Shown: positions 1 to 9,312, numbered from the stretch's first letter. The stretch: 64,000 nt of DNA from BOG-931 sp963781725 (GCA_963781725.1 CAWAGV010000002.1:3658001-3722000); one strand, 5' to 3'. Made by a program: numbers and translations. The notes: generated from the letters alone by a model not told the origin.

Positions 1-1764
1 TGCTGCCGGCGGAACGACTGTGCCGCCCCAATCGCCGTCCGGCGATACCGCAGAAGGTTCGTCGGAAGGTGACGATTTGCGATCGGTCAGCGCGGGCGGC
101 GGGAGGATGCGCGCTGTCATCTCAGGGTCTTCGAAGTAGCGCGCCTTCTTCGCCCGGATGGGGGCGCAGCCGGACATGAGAACCAGCTCCTCGTCCGGCG
201 GGAGCTGCATGACCTCGCCGGGCGTCAGCAGCGGACGCGCCGTCTCCTGGCGCGAGACCATCAAATGACCGAGCCATGGGCTCAAGCGGCTGCCTGCATA
301 GTTCTTCATGGCGCGCATTTCGGTCGCGGTGCCAAGCGCGTCGGACACGCGCTTGGCGGTGCGCTCATCATTCGTGGCGAAGCTCACACGCACATGGCAG
401 TTGTCGAGAATGGAGTTGTTCTGGCCGTACGCTTTCTCGATCTGGTTCAGGCTCTGGGCGATGAGAAAGCTCTTCAGCCCGTAGCCCGCCATGAAAGCGA
501 GGGCGCTTTCGAAAAAGTCGAGACGGCCGAGCGCGGGAAACTCGTCCAGCATGAGCAGCAGCCGATGCCGGCGGCGCTTCGATTCCAGCTCCTCGGTGAG
601 GCGCCGGCCGATCTGATTGAGGATCAAGCGGATGAGAGGCTTGGTCCTGCTGATGTCCGACGGCGGCACGACGAGATAGAGGGTCACCGGATGCTCAGCC
701 TCAACGAGATCGCGGATGCGCCAGTCGCAGCGCGCCGTGACGGCGGCGACGACTGGATCGCGGTAGAGCCCAAGGAACGACATGGCCGTCGACAAAACGC
801 CGGAGCGTTCGTTCTCGCTCTTGTTGAGCAGCTCGCGCGCGGCGCTGGCGACCACGGGGTGAACACCCGTCTTCTCCAGATGAGGCGTCGTCATCATCGC
901 CCGCAGCGTGGTCTCGATCGGCCGCTTCGGATCGGAGAGGAAGTTGGCGACACCGGCGAGGGTCTTGTCTCTTTCGGCGTAAAGGACGTGCAGGATCGTG
1001 CCGACGAGCAGCGAGTGGCTCGTCTTCTCCCAATGGTTTCTTTTCTCGAGCGCACCTTCGGGATCGACCAGCACGTCGGCGATGTTCTGGACGTCCCTGA
1101 CTTCCCACTCGCCGCGCCGGACCTCGAGCAGCGGGTTGTAGGCCGAACTCTTTGTGTTGGTCGGATCGAACAGCAGCACCCGACCGAAGCGCGCACGCCA
1201 GCCGGCGGTCAGACCCCAATTCTCGCCCTTAATGTCATGGACGATGGCCGAGCCCGGCCAGGTGAGCAGCGTTGGTACCACCAGGCCGACGCCCTTGCCG
1301 GACCGCGTCGGTGCGAAGCACAGCACGTGCTCCGGGCCGTGGTGGCGAAGATAGGCGCCCTTCCATCGGCCGAGCAGAACGCCGTCGGGATGAAGAAGCC
1401 CAGCCTTCCGAATCTCACGCGCCTCGGCCCAACGCGCTGACCCATACGTCGTGACCTTCTTCGCTTCGCGCGCCCGCCAGACCGACATGGCGACAGCCAC
1501 GACGAAGGCGCCGACTCCGCCGGCGCCCGCGATGAAGCCGCCGGTGACGAAGATCTCGTGGGCATAGGCGTCGTAGGCGAACCACCACCAGAAGAAGGCG
1601 GGCGGCTGGTACATCGGCCAGCCGAACAGCATGAACCAGGGGTGGCCGAGTTGCGGCTGAAAGGCGAGCTGCCAGGCGGTCCATTCCGTCGCGGTCCAGA
1701 TGAAGCCGAGGACGACCGCACAGACAAGAAGGACCTGGCCCCAGAGAATCTTGGTCGCGTTCAC
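1..1764 (-). CDS. traG: Type IV coupling protein, VirD4/TraG family (C-terminus beyond window edge)
   Basis: This is the inner-membrane ATPase that links the DNA-relaxase complex to the conjugative type IV secretion channel. The frame is open from a GTG at 1764 to the left edge, about 588 codons, so the 3' end is missing. The first 110 residues hold hydrophobic membrane segments rich in Trp and Phe. A Walker A motif APTRSGKGVG lies near residue 150 and a Walker B MLDEFPALG near residue 405, both typical of VirD4 proteins. It lies downstream of the relaxase gene on the same strand, the usual order in rhizobial-type conjugative elements, where trb genes follow. The start is inferred from where homology to the membrane N-terminus begins. 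Confidence 0.93.
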   Translation of the reverse strand, partial: MNATKILWGQVLLVCAVVLGFIWTATEWTAWQLAFQPQLGHPWFMLFGWPMYQPPAFFWWWFAYDAYAHEIFVTGGFIAGAGGVGAFVVAVAMSVWRAREAKKVTTYGSARWAEAREIRKAGLLHPDGVLLGRWKGAYLRHHGPEHVLCFAPTRSGKGVGLVVPTLLTWPGSAIVHDIKGENWGLTAGWRARFGRVLLFDPTNTKSSAYNPLLEVRRGEWEVRDVQNIADVLVDPEGALEKRNHWEKTSHSLLVGTILHVLYAERDKTLAGVANFLSDPKRPIETTLRAMMTTPHLEKTGVHPVVASAARELLNKSENERSGVLSTAMSFLGLYRDPVVAAVTARCDWRIRDLVEAEHPVTLYLVVPPSDISRTKPLIRLILNQIGRRLTEELESKRRRHRLLLMLDEFPALGRLDFFESALAFMAGYGLKSFLIAQSLNQIEKAYGQNNSILDNCHVRVSFATNDERTAKRVSDALGTATEMRAMKNYAGSRLSPWLGHLMVSRQETARPLLTPGEVMQLPPDEELVLMSGCAPIRAKKARYFEDPEMTARILPPPALTDRKSSPSDEPSAVSPDGDWGGTVVPPAA

Positions 1765-1873
1765 GGCGAGACCAGATCAGCAGCATCTCGCGAGGCGGCC
1801 GCAAGCGCGGACTGCGAGGCGTCGGGAACCCGGACGCGCTGGAGCAACAATCGGACGGACAGTATTGCGATCC

Positions 1874-3625
1874 TCATAGTCCGAGCCCTCGCTTCCGCCC
1901 CAGAGGCCATTCCACGTTTCCACCGGGGGCCATGACGCCACGCACCTCGCGGCCAAGCTCCTTCTCCAGCGCCGGGCGCCAGGGCACGAGCTGAAATCCG
2001 AGCCCGTCATCGATCATCGCGAACCGACCGGAGGCCAGCGTCACGCGCTGGCGGTAGACGCCGGAGACGCGCTCGCCCTCGGCTGCAGGCTGATAGGGAA
2101 GCCCCGTCTCGGCCGACAGTTTCGACGCCGCGTCCTCCAATTCCCGCCGCCGCAGGGTCGAGAGGAGATCGCGGGCGAACACCACGCGCTGGCCTTGCCG
2201 GCGCGCAAGCCCTTCCTGGGCCAGATGATCGATGCGCGCTTCCATCGCGTCGCGCACCTCGGCCCCGAATCCGCCGCCGCTGAGCGGCGCGTCCTTGGCG
2301 AGGAGCCGGCGATCGAGCCAGGTGGCTCCGGACGCCGTTGTCTGCGCCTCGATCGACAGGTCGGAGCGCGTCGCGAGCGACAGTCGGCGACGCCCGTTCG
2401 CATCGTCATAGGACCGCGCCTCGACGATCGCACTGGCTGGTGCATCCCCGGTCATCTCGAGATCGGAGAACTTCAGATGGTGGGTGCGCCCGTCGACACC
2501 GGCGACGATCGCATAGGCGGTGCCCTTCAGCTCATCGTCAAGGCCGCGTTTGATCAGCCGACCGAGCACCGGATCGGCGGGCTCCTCGCCATGCAGGGCG
2601 AAGGTGCTGACGTCCGGCTCGTGTCCGCCGGCGCTCATCGCCTGGTGCATTGTCTTGATGATGTCGCCCCGGATGCCGAGCTGGCGCAGGGTTTGGTCGA
2701 GGCCCGGCTTCAACGTCCAACAGGCGGGCCCGACCGGATCGACCAGGCCGAGCCGTTCGAGCTTCGCTGCGCGGCCGAGCAGCAGTTGGCGGAGCGCCGG
2801 ATCTTCGGCATTGGGACCGGGTCGCAAATCGGCGACGCCGCCGCAGTCATCCGAGATGTCCCGAAGCGCCCGATCGAGGCTGGTCCAGCGCTCCGCCTCG
2901 ACCTCCTTCTCCAGCGCCGTGCGGATCTCCTGCTCGCTGCGCGGGCCAAGCTCCAGGGTGACGCGCTCGGCGGCGCGATCGCGAAAACCACGGCTGATGT
3001 AGTCGCGGCTGATCACCAAGTCCTGCCCGTCATCGGCGCGGCCGCGGATCAGGACGTGGACATGGGGGTTGTCGGTGTTCCAGTGGTCGACGGCGACCCA
3101 GTCGAGCTTGGTGCCGAGGTCCTTCTCGACGTCCCGCATCAGCTCGCGCGTGAAGGTCTTGAGATCTCCGAGCTCCGCGCCGTCTTCGGGCGAGATGATG
3201 AAACGGAAGTGGTGGCGGTCATCCTCGCAGCGCTCGGCGAACGCGCGTTCGTTGGCGGTATCGGATGCGGCGTCGAACATGTGTGCGTTCTCGCCGTCCC
3301 GGGTCACGCCCTCGCGCTTCAAGTAGGCAATGTGCTTGGGCATCGGCGCCGAGCGAAAGCGTGTTCCCTGGTGGCGCACGACGCGCGCCTTCATCACCAC
3401 GCGCCGGGCGTTCGAGCGCAGCCGGATCGAGACCGCCGCACGTCGGCCGCGGCCGAACCGCGACCGGCTGCGATCCTGGCTCGAGCGGAAGCTGTTGCCG
3501 ACATGCCCAGCCTTCTTGGCGGCCCGCATCACCTCGCCGACAAAGGTCTGGGGATGCTTGCCGCCGCGATTGCCGTGCTGGATGCGCCCAGGCCGAACGC
3601 GCAGGTCGTCGTCGCACGTCGTCAT
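1874..3625 (-). CDS. Relaxase/mobilization nuclease, VirD2-like with DUF3363
   Basis: Predicted to nick oriT and lead the single strand into the recipient. The 583-residue protein has the relaxase metal-binding region HWNTDNPHVHV (residues 181-191). A preceding strand is RHHFRFIISPEDG (137-149), and a conserved Tyr sits near residue 101 (KHIAYLKREG). The C-terminal half matches the DUF3363 region usually fused to this relaxase type. Length is slightly below the usual 600-660 residues. It sits between the coupling-protein gene and the transglycosylase/TraF genes, the standard mobilisation block of these elements. A start further downstream is possible because the first 70 residues are basic and weakly conserved. 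Confidence 0.9.
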   Translation of the reverse strand: MTTCDDDLRVRPGRIQHGNRGGKHPQTFVGEVMRAAKKAGHVGNSFRSSQDRSRSRFGRGRRAAVSIRLRSNARRVVMKARVVRHQGTRFRSAPMPKHIAYLKREGVTRDGENAHMFDAASDTANERAFAERCEDDRHHFRFIISPEDGAELGDLKTFTRELMRDVEKDLGTKLDWVAVDHWNTDNPHVHVLIRGRADDGQDLVISRDYISRGFRDRAAERVTLELGPRSEQEIRTALEKEVEAERWTSLDRALRDISDDCGGVADLRPGPNAEDPALRQLLLGRAAKLERLGLVDPVGPACWTLKPGLDQTLRQLGIRGDIIKTMHQAMSAGGHEPDVSTFALHGEEPADPVLGRLIKRGLDDELKGTAYAIVAGVDGRTHHLKFSDLEMTGDAPASAIVEARSYDDANGRRRLSLATRSDLSIEAQTTASGATWLDRRLLAKDAPLSGGGFGAEVRDAMEARIDHLAQEGLARRQGQRVVFARDLLSTLRRRELEDAASKLSAETGLPYQPAAEGERVSGVYRQRVTLASGRFAMIDDGLGFQLVPWRPALEKELGREVRGVMAPGGNVEWPLGRKRGLGL

Positions 3626-3872
3626 GGGGTGGAATGCCGCCCGGAGTCAGACCGACGGCGCTTGAACCATTGAATTGGTTGGTGAAAGTGCGGAAAGCGC
3701 CAGCAGGGGGTATCGATAAGGACAGTAAATACTTCAATCTTCCCAACCACATAAGCCGCGCCGGAGGCCGGTCTTTTCCCTTGCCGTCCGTTGGTTGGGT
3801 TCCTGTGCTGACTGTCCCTCACACACAGACCGCCGCCACAGCCCTCCACAGCACGCTGGCCACCGATCGCAC
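3626..3872. other. Intergenic region beside the relaxase gene; possible oriT
   Basis: About 250 bases without a credible gene lie between the relaxase and transglycosylase genes. In related elements oriT often lies next to the relaxase gene, and this is the largest gap in the mobilisation block. I saw no nic sequence I could name, so the oriT reading is positional inference only. Confidence 0.25.
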
Positions 3873-4712
3873 TCATTGCGACCGCTCCCGGTTCGACAGA
3901 GCGACGAACAGTCCATCGGACTGTGGCGCGAGGCCCGTCCAATCCTGCGCCGGATGGTTGGTCGACGGCTGAGGCGATAGCGGCGGCGATGCTGACGACA
4001 TGTCGTTTGGCGGACGTGCCGGGCGCGTTGGGAACAACGACGCCTCGGTCCAGGACTTCACCACGGCGGCGAGTATGACCGTGTCGTCCGCTGAACCTCC
4101 GCCGACAATCGGCGCGAGTCGGGAGAGATAGGCGCGCGTCTCCGCCGGTAGCGGTCGGCCGGTCGTGAGATGCTCTTCCCAGCGCGCAGGACCGGCATTG
4201 TAAGCCGCGAGGAAACCGGAAATGCCGTAGCGGTCGTGCAGCTCACGCAGATAACCGACGCCAGCGATAATATTGTCGTGGGCATCGTATGGATCGGCGC
4301 CCAAACGGTAGCGCTGGCGCAGGGCAGCCCATGTCTCAGGCATGATCTGCATGAGACCGATGGCGCCCTTCGGTGAGATGGCGCGTACATCGCTGAAGCT
4401 TTCGGCGCGCATCACGGCACGTATCCACGCCGCCGGAATGCCAAAGCGCTGCGAGGCCTCGGCGACGAAGGCAGCGAACGGCCCACGTGCAGCGGCAGTG
4501 TTGACAGGCCGCGCGGTCGCAGGTTCGGCGCACACTTCGTTGCAGCCGAGCGTCACCACAATCGCAAGGCCGAGGGCCGCCAGCGTGGCATGGCGATGCG
4601 GATGGAATCCTGCTGACGTGCGCGCAGCGAACGTCGACACGGCCGGAAAGGAGGAAGGGGGATGGCAGGGAGAGCGCAAGGCGTCCGCGATCCGACTGCG
4701 GTTTTCTGGCAT
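3873..4712 (-). CDS. Lytic transglycosylase, SLT domain (VirB1-like)
   Basis: Cuts peptidoglycan so that the conjugation channel can be assembled through the cell wall. The 279-residue protein has a hydrophobic export segment around residues 43-57 ending in a lipobox-like VTLGC. An SLT fold follows, with catalytic Glu104 in MRAESFSDVR, the motif SPKGAIGLMQIMPETW (113-128) and AAYNAGP (about 166-172). The tail is Pro-rich. It is two bases downstream of the TraF peptidase gene and probably co-transcribed. The first 40 residues are not a typical signal peptide, so the true start may be an internal codon. Confidence 0.9.
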   Translation of the reverse strand: MPENRSRIADALRSPCHPPSSFPAVSTFAARTSAGFHPHRHATLAALGLAIVVTLGCNEVCAEPATARPVNTAAARGPFAAFVAEASQRFGIPAAWIRAVMRAESFSDVRAISPKGAIGLMQIMPETWAALRQRYRLGADPYDAHDNIIAGVGYLRELHDRYGISGFLAAYNAGPARWEEHLTTGRPLPAETRAYLSRLAPIVGGGSADDTVILAAVVKSWTEASLFPTRPARPPNDMSSASPPLSPQPSTNHPAQDWTGLAPQSDGLFVALSNRERSQ

Positions 4713-4714
4713 GG

Positions 4715-5227
4715 TTAATCCTCCTCGCGCGTCCAGAGAGGATCGGCCCGGCCGACGATGGTGCTGGCAGGCAGCGGGCCGAAATAACGGCCATCGAAGG
4801 AGTCTTCCGACTGCCAGTTCATGAGGAAGACCTCGTCATCCGCAACGACACGACAGCCGCGCCAAATAGGCAGCGTACGGCCACTTCTGTCGTGGACGAG
4901 CGCTTCGCCCATGGCGATTCCATCGACGGTGATCGCGCGGTCGGAGCGGCAGACGGTTTGGCCTGGCAGGCCGAGGATGCGCTTCAGCATCGGCACGCCC
5001 TTAGGCAAGTAGCGGCGCTGATCGAGGAAGCTCGCCAGCGCCGCGGGCGGCTGGATCACCACCAGCTCGGTGACATGCAGAACGCCGGCCGGGCGAATGG
5101 CGTAGAGGCCGATCGGCACGCTGGCGCTGGCGTTCCAGATGAATCTCGGCGAGACGGGAAAGATCGCGGCGATGGCGAAGCCCAGCAGCGCGAAATACGT
5201 CGTCATGACGTAGCCAAAGCGCGTCAT
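4715..5227 (-). CDS. traF: Conjugative transfer signal peptidase TraF, S26 family
   Basis: A Ser/Lys peptidase that matures the conjugative pilin (TrbC in the IncP system). It is 170 residues with one N-terminal membrane segment (about 8-27). Putative catalytic Ser36 is in NASASVPIGLY and the general-base Lys82 in LPKGVPMLKRILGLPG. The C-terminal SFDGRYFGPLP is typical of S26 peptidases. The start overlaps the stop of the upstream gene by four bases, which implies translational coupling. Confidence 0.92.
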   Translation of the reverse strand: MTRFGYVMTTYFALLGFAIAAIFPVSPRFIWNASASVPIGLYAIRPAGVLHVTELVVIQPPAALASFLDQRRYLPKGVPMLKRILGLPGQTVCRSDRAITVDGIAMGEALVHDRSGRTLPIWRGCRVVADDEVFLMNWQSEDSFDGRYFGPLPASTIVGRADPLWTREED

Positions 5228-5730
5228 AACAGCACGCTGCGCCGCAGGAGCCAGGCGCGGTGCTGGTCGCGGCTATAGGGACGCGGCTCGTATCCGGCGC
5301 CGAGGCGGTTGTGGACATGCCGCCAGTGTTCGTGCGCCGCGTCGGCCGGATCGATTCCGAGGGCTTCGACGGCGTCGATCGCCGCGAACACGCGCTCGAC
5401 CTTGGGCCAGCTGCTGATGCGCAGCAGGATCTCGCCGCCGGGACGCACGAAGGGCAGCGTCTGATAGGCTTCGCCTGGCGTGACCGATCGCACGATGTCG
5501 ATGCGCGAGACGATGGTGCCGAAGTCGTTCGCGGCCCAGCGGACGAAGGCGAAGACGGTGTCCGGCGCGAAGCTCAGCACACGACGGCGGCGATCGATGA
5601 TCGTCTCGCCCGCATCGCGGCCGAACCTGATCCAGTGTTCGACGCGTTTCTCGAGCCAGGTGAGCTCGACGGCCGTGAGGGCGTCAGGCGAACAGGGCGG
5701 CGCCTGCGCGAAGGCGGGATTGGCCATCAT
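5224..5730 (-). CDS. DUF2840-type conserved ICE protein
   Basis: A 168-residue soluble protein of the DUF2840 type, found almost only between parA and traF in alphaproteobacterial conjugative elements. It has no recognisable catalytic motif. It overlaps both neighbours by four bases, so it belongs to the repA-parA-traF transcription unit. The family call rests on its position and overall character as I remember it; function is unknown. Confidence 0.75.
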   Translation of the reverse strand: MMANPAFAQAPPCSPDALTAVELTWLEKRVEHWIRFGRDAGETIIDRRRRVLSFAPDTVFAFVRWAANDFGTIVSRIDIVRSVTPGEAYQTLPFVRPGGEILLRISSWPKVERVFAAIDAVEALGIDPADAAHEHWRHVHNRLGAGYEPRPYSRDQHRAWLLRRSVLL

Positions 5731-5981
5731 GGTTGTCCTCCATCGGTTGCCGGAAATTCGCGGGCGAGGAGGCCGCGCAGCATGTCGGCGACGGTCTGGC
5801 CACGCTGAAAAGCGGTGATCTTGATCCGGGCGCGCTGCTCCGGCGTCACATCGACCGTCAGCCGCGCGGTGAAGAGGTCGCCAGTGCTTGGCGCCGTGAT
5901 CGAAGGCTCGGGTGCACGGACCCAGGTCTCTGGATCACCCGGGCGCGATGCGAAGCCGCGGCTGGCTGGCCGCGCACTCAT
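5727..5981 (-). CDS. Small ribbon-helix-helix-like partition accessory
   Basis: An 84-residue protein. The first 40 residues look disordered. The last 45 (FTARLTVDVTPEQRARIKIT onward) resemble a short beta strand followed by two helices, as in ribbon-helix-helix DNA-binding proteins. It directly follows parA with overlapping codons. A ParB-like centromere-binding role is the obvious inference but is not proved by the sequence. Confidence 0.65.
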   Translation of the reverse strand: MSARPASRGFASRPGDPETWVRAPEPSITAPSTGDLFTARLTVDVTPEQRARIKITAFQRGQTVADMLRGLLAREFPATDGGQP

Positions 5982-6616
5982 CGCACTACCCGATCGACTT
6001 CGGCCGCCAACGCGACGATCTCGCGCACCGCGCGACGTGCGGTGTCGATGTCGAAGACGAGACGACCGGTGCGGGCGGTCTCGGCGAAGGCGACACGCTG
6101 GCCGATGCGGGACGCGAGGACCGGCGGATCGTGATCGGCGAGGCCCGCTGCGGTCTCACGCGCGATCACAGTGCGCGCCGCGCAGCGATTGAGCACGAAG
6201 CGCGCCACGAGCTGCGGGCGAAAGATACGCGCTTCCTCAAGTAGCCTCAGCATCTCGGCCGAAGCCCACCCATCGAAAGGAGATGGCTGCGCGGGGATCA
6301 GGACGAGATCGGCGGCGAGCAAGGCCGAGCGCAGCAGGCCAGCAACGCGCGGCGGCCCGTCGATGACGACATGCTCGGCATCACGGGCGAGTTCCGGTGC
6401 TTCCCGGTGCAGCGTGTCACGCGCCAGGCCGATGACACCGAACAGACGCGGCACGGCCTCCTTGGCGCGCTGCGCGGACCAGTCGAGCGCCGAACCCTGT
6501 GGATCGGCGTCGATGACCGTTACGCGCTTCCCCTGAGCCGCCCAGGCGCCTGCGAGGTGCAGGGCGAGCGTGGTCTTGCCGACGCCGCCCTTCTGGTTGA
6601 GGAGCGCGACAATCAT
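5978..6616 (-). CDS. parA: ParA family partition ATPase
   Basis: A P-loop ATPase that positions or segregates the element in its circular or replicating form. The 212-residue protein has a deviant Walker A KGGVGKTT (residues 9-16), a Walker A' region VIDADPQGS and a Walker B-like VVIDGPPR. It lacks an N-terminal HTH, as in small type Ib ParA proteins. The start overlaps the repA stop by four bases. Carrying partition genes fits an element that can replicate after excision. Confidence 0.93.
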   Translation of the reverse strand: MIVALLNQKGGVGKTTLALHLAGAWAAQGKRVTVIDADPQGSALDWSAQRAKEAVPRLFGVIGLARDTLHREAPELARDAEHVVIDGPPRVAGLLRSALLAADLVLIPAQPSPFDGWASAEMLRLLEEARIFRPQLVARFVLNRCAARTVIARETAAGLADHDPPVLASRIGQRVAFAETARTGRLVFDIDTARRAVREIVALAAEVDRVVR

Positions 6617-7671
6617 CGCTGCTCCTCCTTCCCGGTTTTCCCCCGCGAAGAAGCGCCGCCAAGAACAGAAGAGTTAGAGTCTTCGTTAGATTCTAAGTTA
6701 GGCGGCTCGGAAACATTTGACCCACTTGGAGAAAATGCCGCTTTCGGTTCCTGATAGCACGAGGGCGCGGTTCCTGATGGCACGTGCCTCGCGGTTCCCG
6801 ATAGCACGACCGCTTCCACAGTTTGTCCACAGGCCCTCGTGGACAAAGACGTCTCGCTGACGAAGGCGAGCAGTTCGCGACCGCCGCTCGCGCGATCGAC
6901 GCCGAGGCGATAGCCCGGCAAAGGCTGGCGGCGGGCGATGTCGCGCAGCTCGAACGCAAAGCGTTTGAACGGCGAGAGGCTCGCCGACTTCATGTAGAGA
7001 TGTCGGAAATCGAACCGCCAACCTGCACGCTGCTTGCCGGCGTGCTTGCGGACCAGGCGGTAGAGCCAGCGCTCGAGACCGCCCGTCAGCGCGAAATAGG
7101 CGCGGTCGATCGTCAGCACGAGCGCGTCGTCGAGGACGGCGCGATAGAACCAGTCCGGCACGATGAGATCGATGCCGGCGGCGTGGCCATGCGCGTCGGC
7201 GTGCTCGGTCCACTCGTTGATCCAGGAGAAGCGGTGCATGCGCCGCTCGCTCGCCTGGCGCAGCGAGGTGGCGACGGTGGTGGACTGCAAGCGGTCGAAG
7301 GCGGCCTTCAGACGGTGATAGTCGCGCGCGCTGGTGCCGCGGCCGATGAACGTCAAAATCTCATAGGGCGTGGCGGCCATCAGGCGCGACGTGCGCAGGC
7401 CAGAGTCGCGCGCCTGGACGATTTGCGAAGCCGCCCAGATCAGAACATCGGCGTCCCAGATGGTCGCCATGCCGTGTTCGGGCACGGCCTCGACGCGGAT
7501 GGCGATGTCGTTCATCCGGTAGTCAATCGGCGTCGTGCGATGCGTCTTGGCGAGCGAGAAGAACGGATAGGCCATGAGGTCCTGCGCGTCGCGCGGCGCG
7601 AGATCCCCCGGCAGCGCCCGAAAGAGTTCGAGCTGCTCGCGTTCGGAGCGGGTGCGGTGGCGCGTCGACAT
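6613..7671 (-). CDS. repA: Plasmid-type replication initiator protein A
   Basis: A 352-residue member of the replication initiator A (RPA) family of broad-host-range plasmids and rhizobial elements. Residues 30-240 carry the family core (LMAYPFFSLAKTHRTTPIDY near the N-terminus, then winged-helix segments). The C-terminal third is low-complexity and encodes iteron-like repeats at DNA level. It would open an origin and allow autonomous replication of the excised element. It is followed by overlapping parA and lies 8 bases below the HTH gene, so it is probably transcribed with it. Confidence 0.88.
   Translation of the reverse strand: MSTRHRTRSEREQLELFRALPGDLAPRDAQDLMAYPFFSLAKTHRTTPIDYRMNDIAIRVEAVPEHGMATIWDADVLIWAASQIVQARDSGLRTSRLMAATPYEILTFIGRGTSARDYHRLKAAFDRLQSTTVATSLRQASERRMHRFSWINEWTEHADAHGHAAGIDLIVPDWFYRAVLDDALVLTIDRAYFALTGGLERWLYRLVRKHAGKQRAGWRFDFRHLYMKSASLSPFKRFAFELRDIARRQPLPGYRLGVDRASGGRELLAFVSETSLSTRACGQTVEAVVLSGTARHVPSGTAPSCYQEPKAAFSPSGSNVSEPPNLESNEDSNSSVLGGASSRGKTGKEEQR
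6745..6807. repeat. Three iteron-like direct repeats inside repA
   Basis: Three near-identical 16-bp units (consensus CGGTTCCTGATAGCAC) start at 6745, 6768 and 6792. The spacing of 23 and 24 bp is about two helical turns. That is the arrangement of RepA-binding iterons in plasmid origins. They lie within the repA 3' coding part and explain the odd SGT/QEP repeats in the protein. Origin function is inference. Confidence 0.7.
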
Positions 7672-7679
7672 GTGCGATG

Positions 7680-7964
7680 TCAGCGGCGCGGCTGGCGGGC
7701 TTGTTCGAGTTCTGCGGCCGTGTGACGCCGCGCCGGCAGCACGACGACCTTGCCAGGATCGGAGGTCGACGCCTTGGCGGCGGCGTCGACCCAGGCCTGA
7801 AGATCTTCGATGCGGTAGACGACGCGCCCGCCGAGCTTTGAATAGCGCGGGCCCGTGCCGTAGATGCGGTGCTTCTCAAGGGTGCGGATGGAGAGGCCGA
7901 CGAAGCGCGAGGCTTCGGGCGTGCGCAGGTAGCGCGGCGGCAGACCTGCGAGATTGGTGGACAT
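7680..7964 (-). CDS. AlpA/MerR-type helix-turn-helix protein
   Basis: A 94-residue DNA-binding protein with a HTH_17/AlpA-like domain: YLRTPEASRFVGLSIRTLEK at residues 12-31, then a wing that includes GGRVVYRIEDLQAWV. Small AlpA-like proteins often control excision or copy number of mobile elements. It lies 8 bases upstream of repA on the same strand and probably regulates or accompanies it. A purine-rich ribosome site (GGAGG) precedes the ATG. Confidence 0.85.
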   Translation of the reverse strand: MSTNLAGLPPRYLRTPEASRFVGLSIRTLEKHRIYGTGPRYSKLGGRVVYRIEDLQAWVDAAAKASTSDPGKVVVLPARRHTAAELEQARQPRR

Positions 7965-8096
7965 GGGATACCTCCGTGATCGTGTGGGCGTCCGTCGGAT
8001 GACGGCGGCTGTCAGCGATCACGGTGGCGGAAGGGGGCCGGTCCGAAATAGGGCGATCTCGCAGGGCGGCGAGAGCGCATCCGGAGGGACGGCGCG
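7965..8096. other. Leader of the HTH-repA-parA operon with inverted repeat
   Basis: A 132-bp gap holding a long-range inverted repeat (GTGATCG near 7976 pairing with CGATCAC near 8015) just upstream of the AlpA-like gene. It could be an operator or a leader hairpin. I saw no clear promoter hexamers. Confidence 0.3.
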
Positions 8097-8874
8097 CTAC
8101 GGGCGGCGGCGATAAGGATGAAGCAGAAGGCGGCGATAGCCGCCGCGCATCATGGAGAATCCGAGCCGGACGAGCCGGCCGGTCTGATCGCGCAGTTCGT
8201 GTGAAATCCAGTCGCGCTTGGAGATGGGGGCGGTATCGAACAGAACGGCGGCGATCTCGGGGTAAGTCGCGCGTTCAAGCCGGCCATCCAGCGCGCGCAG
8301 CGCGAGGATGAGCCGGCCGCGCCGTTCGGGCGTAAGCGCGCAGGGGTCGAGGCCTGGCCTGCGCCCGGTCAGCGCGCGCCACAGGCGCAGCGCGGCGGCG
8401 GCACGGATGTCGAAGAGCTGATCAAGCGGCAGGAGCACGGCAACAGGGGGGCTGACCTTGTCCTCGCGATGAAGCCGCAAGCGCGCTCCGCGCAGTTCAA
8501 CGACCTGATCGTGGTCTCCGATAGCAAGAAGAGATTGGAGGCTGCGCGCGTCTAGGCCAAGTCGAGGATCAGAGAGGTCGTCGGGGAGTTTCGTCAGGGT
8601 CACTACGCTCGGAAGGGCCTGGGGTATCCAGAGAGCGGCGCCGTTTCGTGCGGGGTCTAGGCTGTGCTTGAAATCGTACCCCCCAGCGCCGGGCGAACGC
8701 GTCCGCCTCAGCTGCATCGAGTGTTCGCTTTCGGCTGCTGCGCGCGAGGCGCGCGTGGTCATTTAGAAAGTCGGAGTTCCGCAACAGGAATTCATAGGCG
8801 AAGGCAGGCGCGTCGAGCGGCCGCAGCTCCTCATACGCGCTCGCCGATCGCCAATCGGCGCGAGCCATGGGCAA
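8097..8874 (-). pseudogene. DUF6499-DUF2285 ICE regulator, split by a frameshift
   Basis: Two overlapping frames encode the two halves of one conserved ICE protein. The N-terminal half (start near 8874 or 8868, motif ADWRSASAYEELR) has the DUF6499 look. The other frame, ending at 8097, carries a DUF2285-like C-terminus (WIPQALPSVVTLT and a basic tail). The total of 778 bases is one more than a multiple of three. A run of six C at 8679-8684 is a plausible site of an extra base. Homologues are generally single proteins encoded near repA and thought to be regulatory. Whether this is a true mutation, a sequencing error or programmed slippage cannot be told here. Confidence 0.7.
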
Positions 8875-8985
8875 GGTCTCCTCTCACCAGTAGCCGTGTC
8901 CACGGCTCAGAGAGAGAATGCACGCTGGGGTGGTGCTCCGAAACGCACAGGATTCGCAGTACGCGTTGCACAACCTGCACGGAAC

Positions 8986-9267
8986 TCAGTGGGGTGCGCC
9001 CCCCTGGAGAAGGTGGCGATAGCCCTTTTCCGTCATCCACCGGGCGCGGGCGAGATGGCTTTCCCAGGCCCGCCGCGCGCGATCATGTTCCCGCATCGGA
9101 TCGATATGGAGGACGATCTTTGCAACCTCTTTCCAATCCGCGCCGTCGGCTTCCGCGTCGAGCAGGCGCAGATAGGTGATCGCATGCCGCTCATCGTAGC
9201 CAGTCAGGATGGTGGCGGTTGGGGCGACATCGTCCACCGGCGGGTCCAAAGGTGGCGACTGCATCAA
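8986..9267 (-). CDS. Short DUF2285-type protein
   Basis: A 93-residue protein whose C-terminal half (ERHAITYLRLLDAEADGADW through to RWMTEKGYRHLL) matches the small DUF2285 proteins found beside HTH regulators in alphaproteobacterial elements. There are no catalytic residues. It lies downstream of the XRE-like gene on the same strand with a 45-base gap. Function unknown, probably regulatory. Confidence 0.7.
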   Translation of the reverse strand: MMQSPPLDPPVDDVAPTATILTGYDERHAITYLRLLDAEADGADWKEVAKIVLHIDPMREHDRARRAWESHLARARWMTEKGYRHLLQGGAPH

Positions 9268-9312
9268 GGCTCCTCAGCGATACGGTTTCCTAAACGTTAA
9301 CACGAACCGGCT

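Noticed and set aside
2195..3673. A 492-codon plus-strand open frame
   Set aside because: It is the complement of the relaxase gene, which carries the HxH relaxase motif; the plus frame has no domain.
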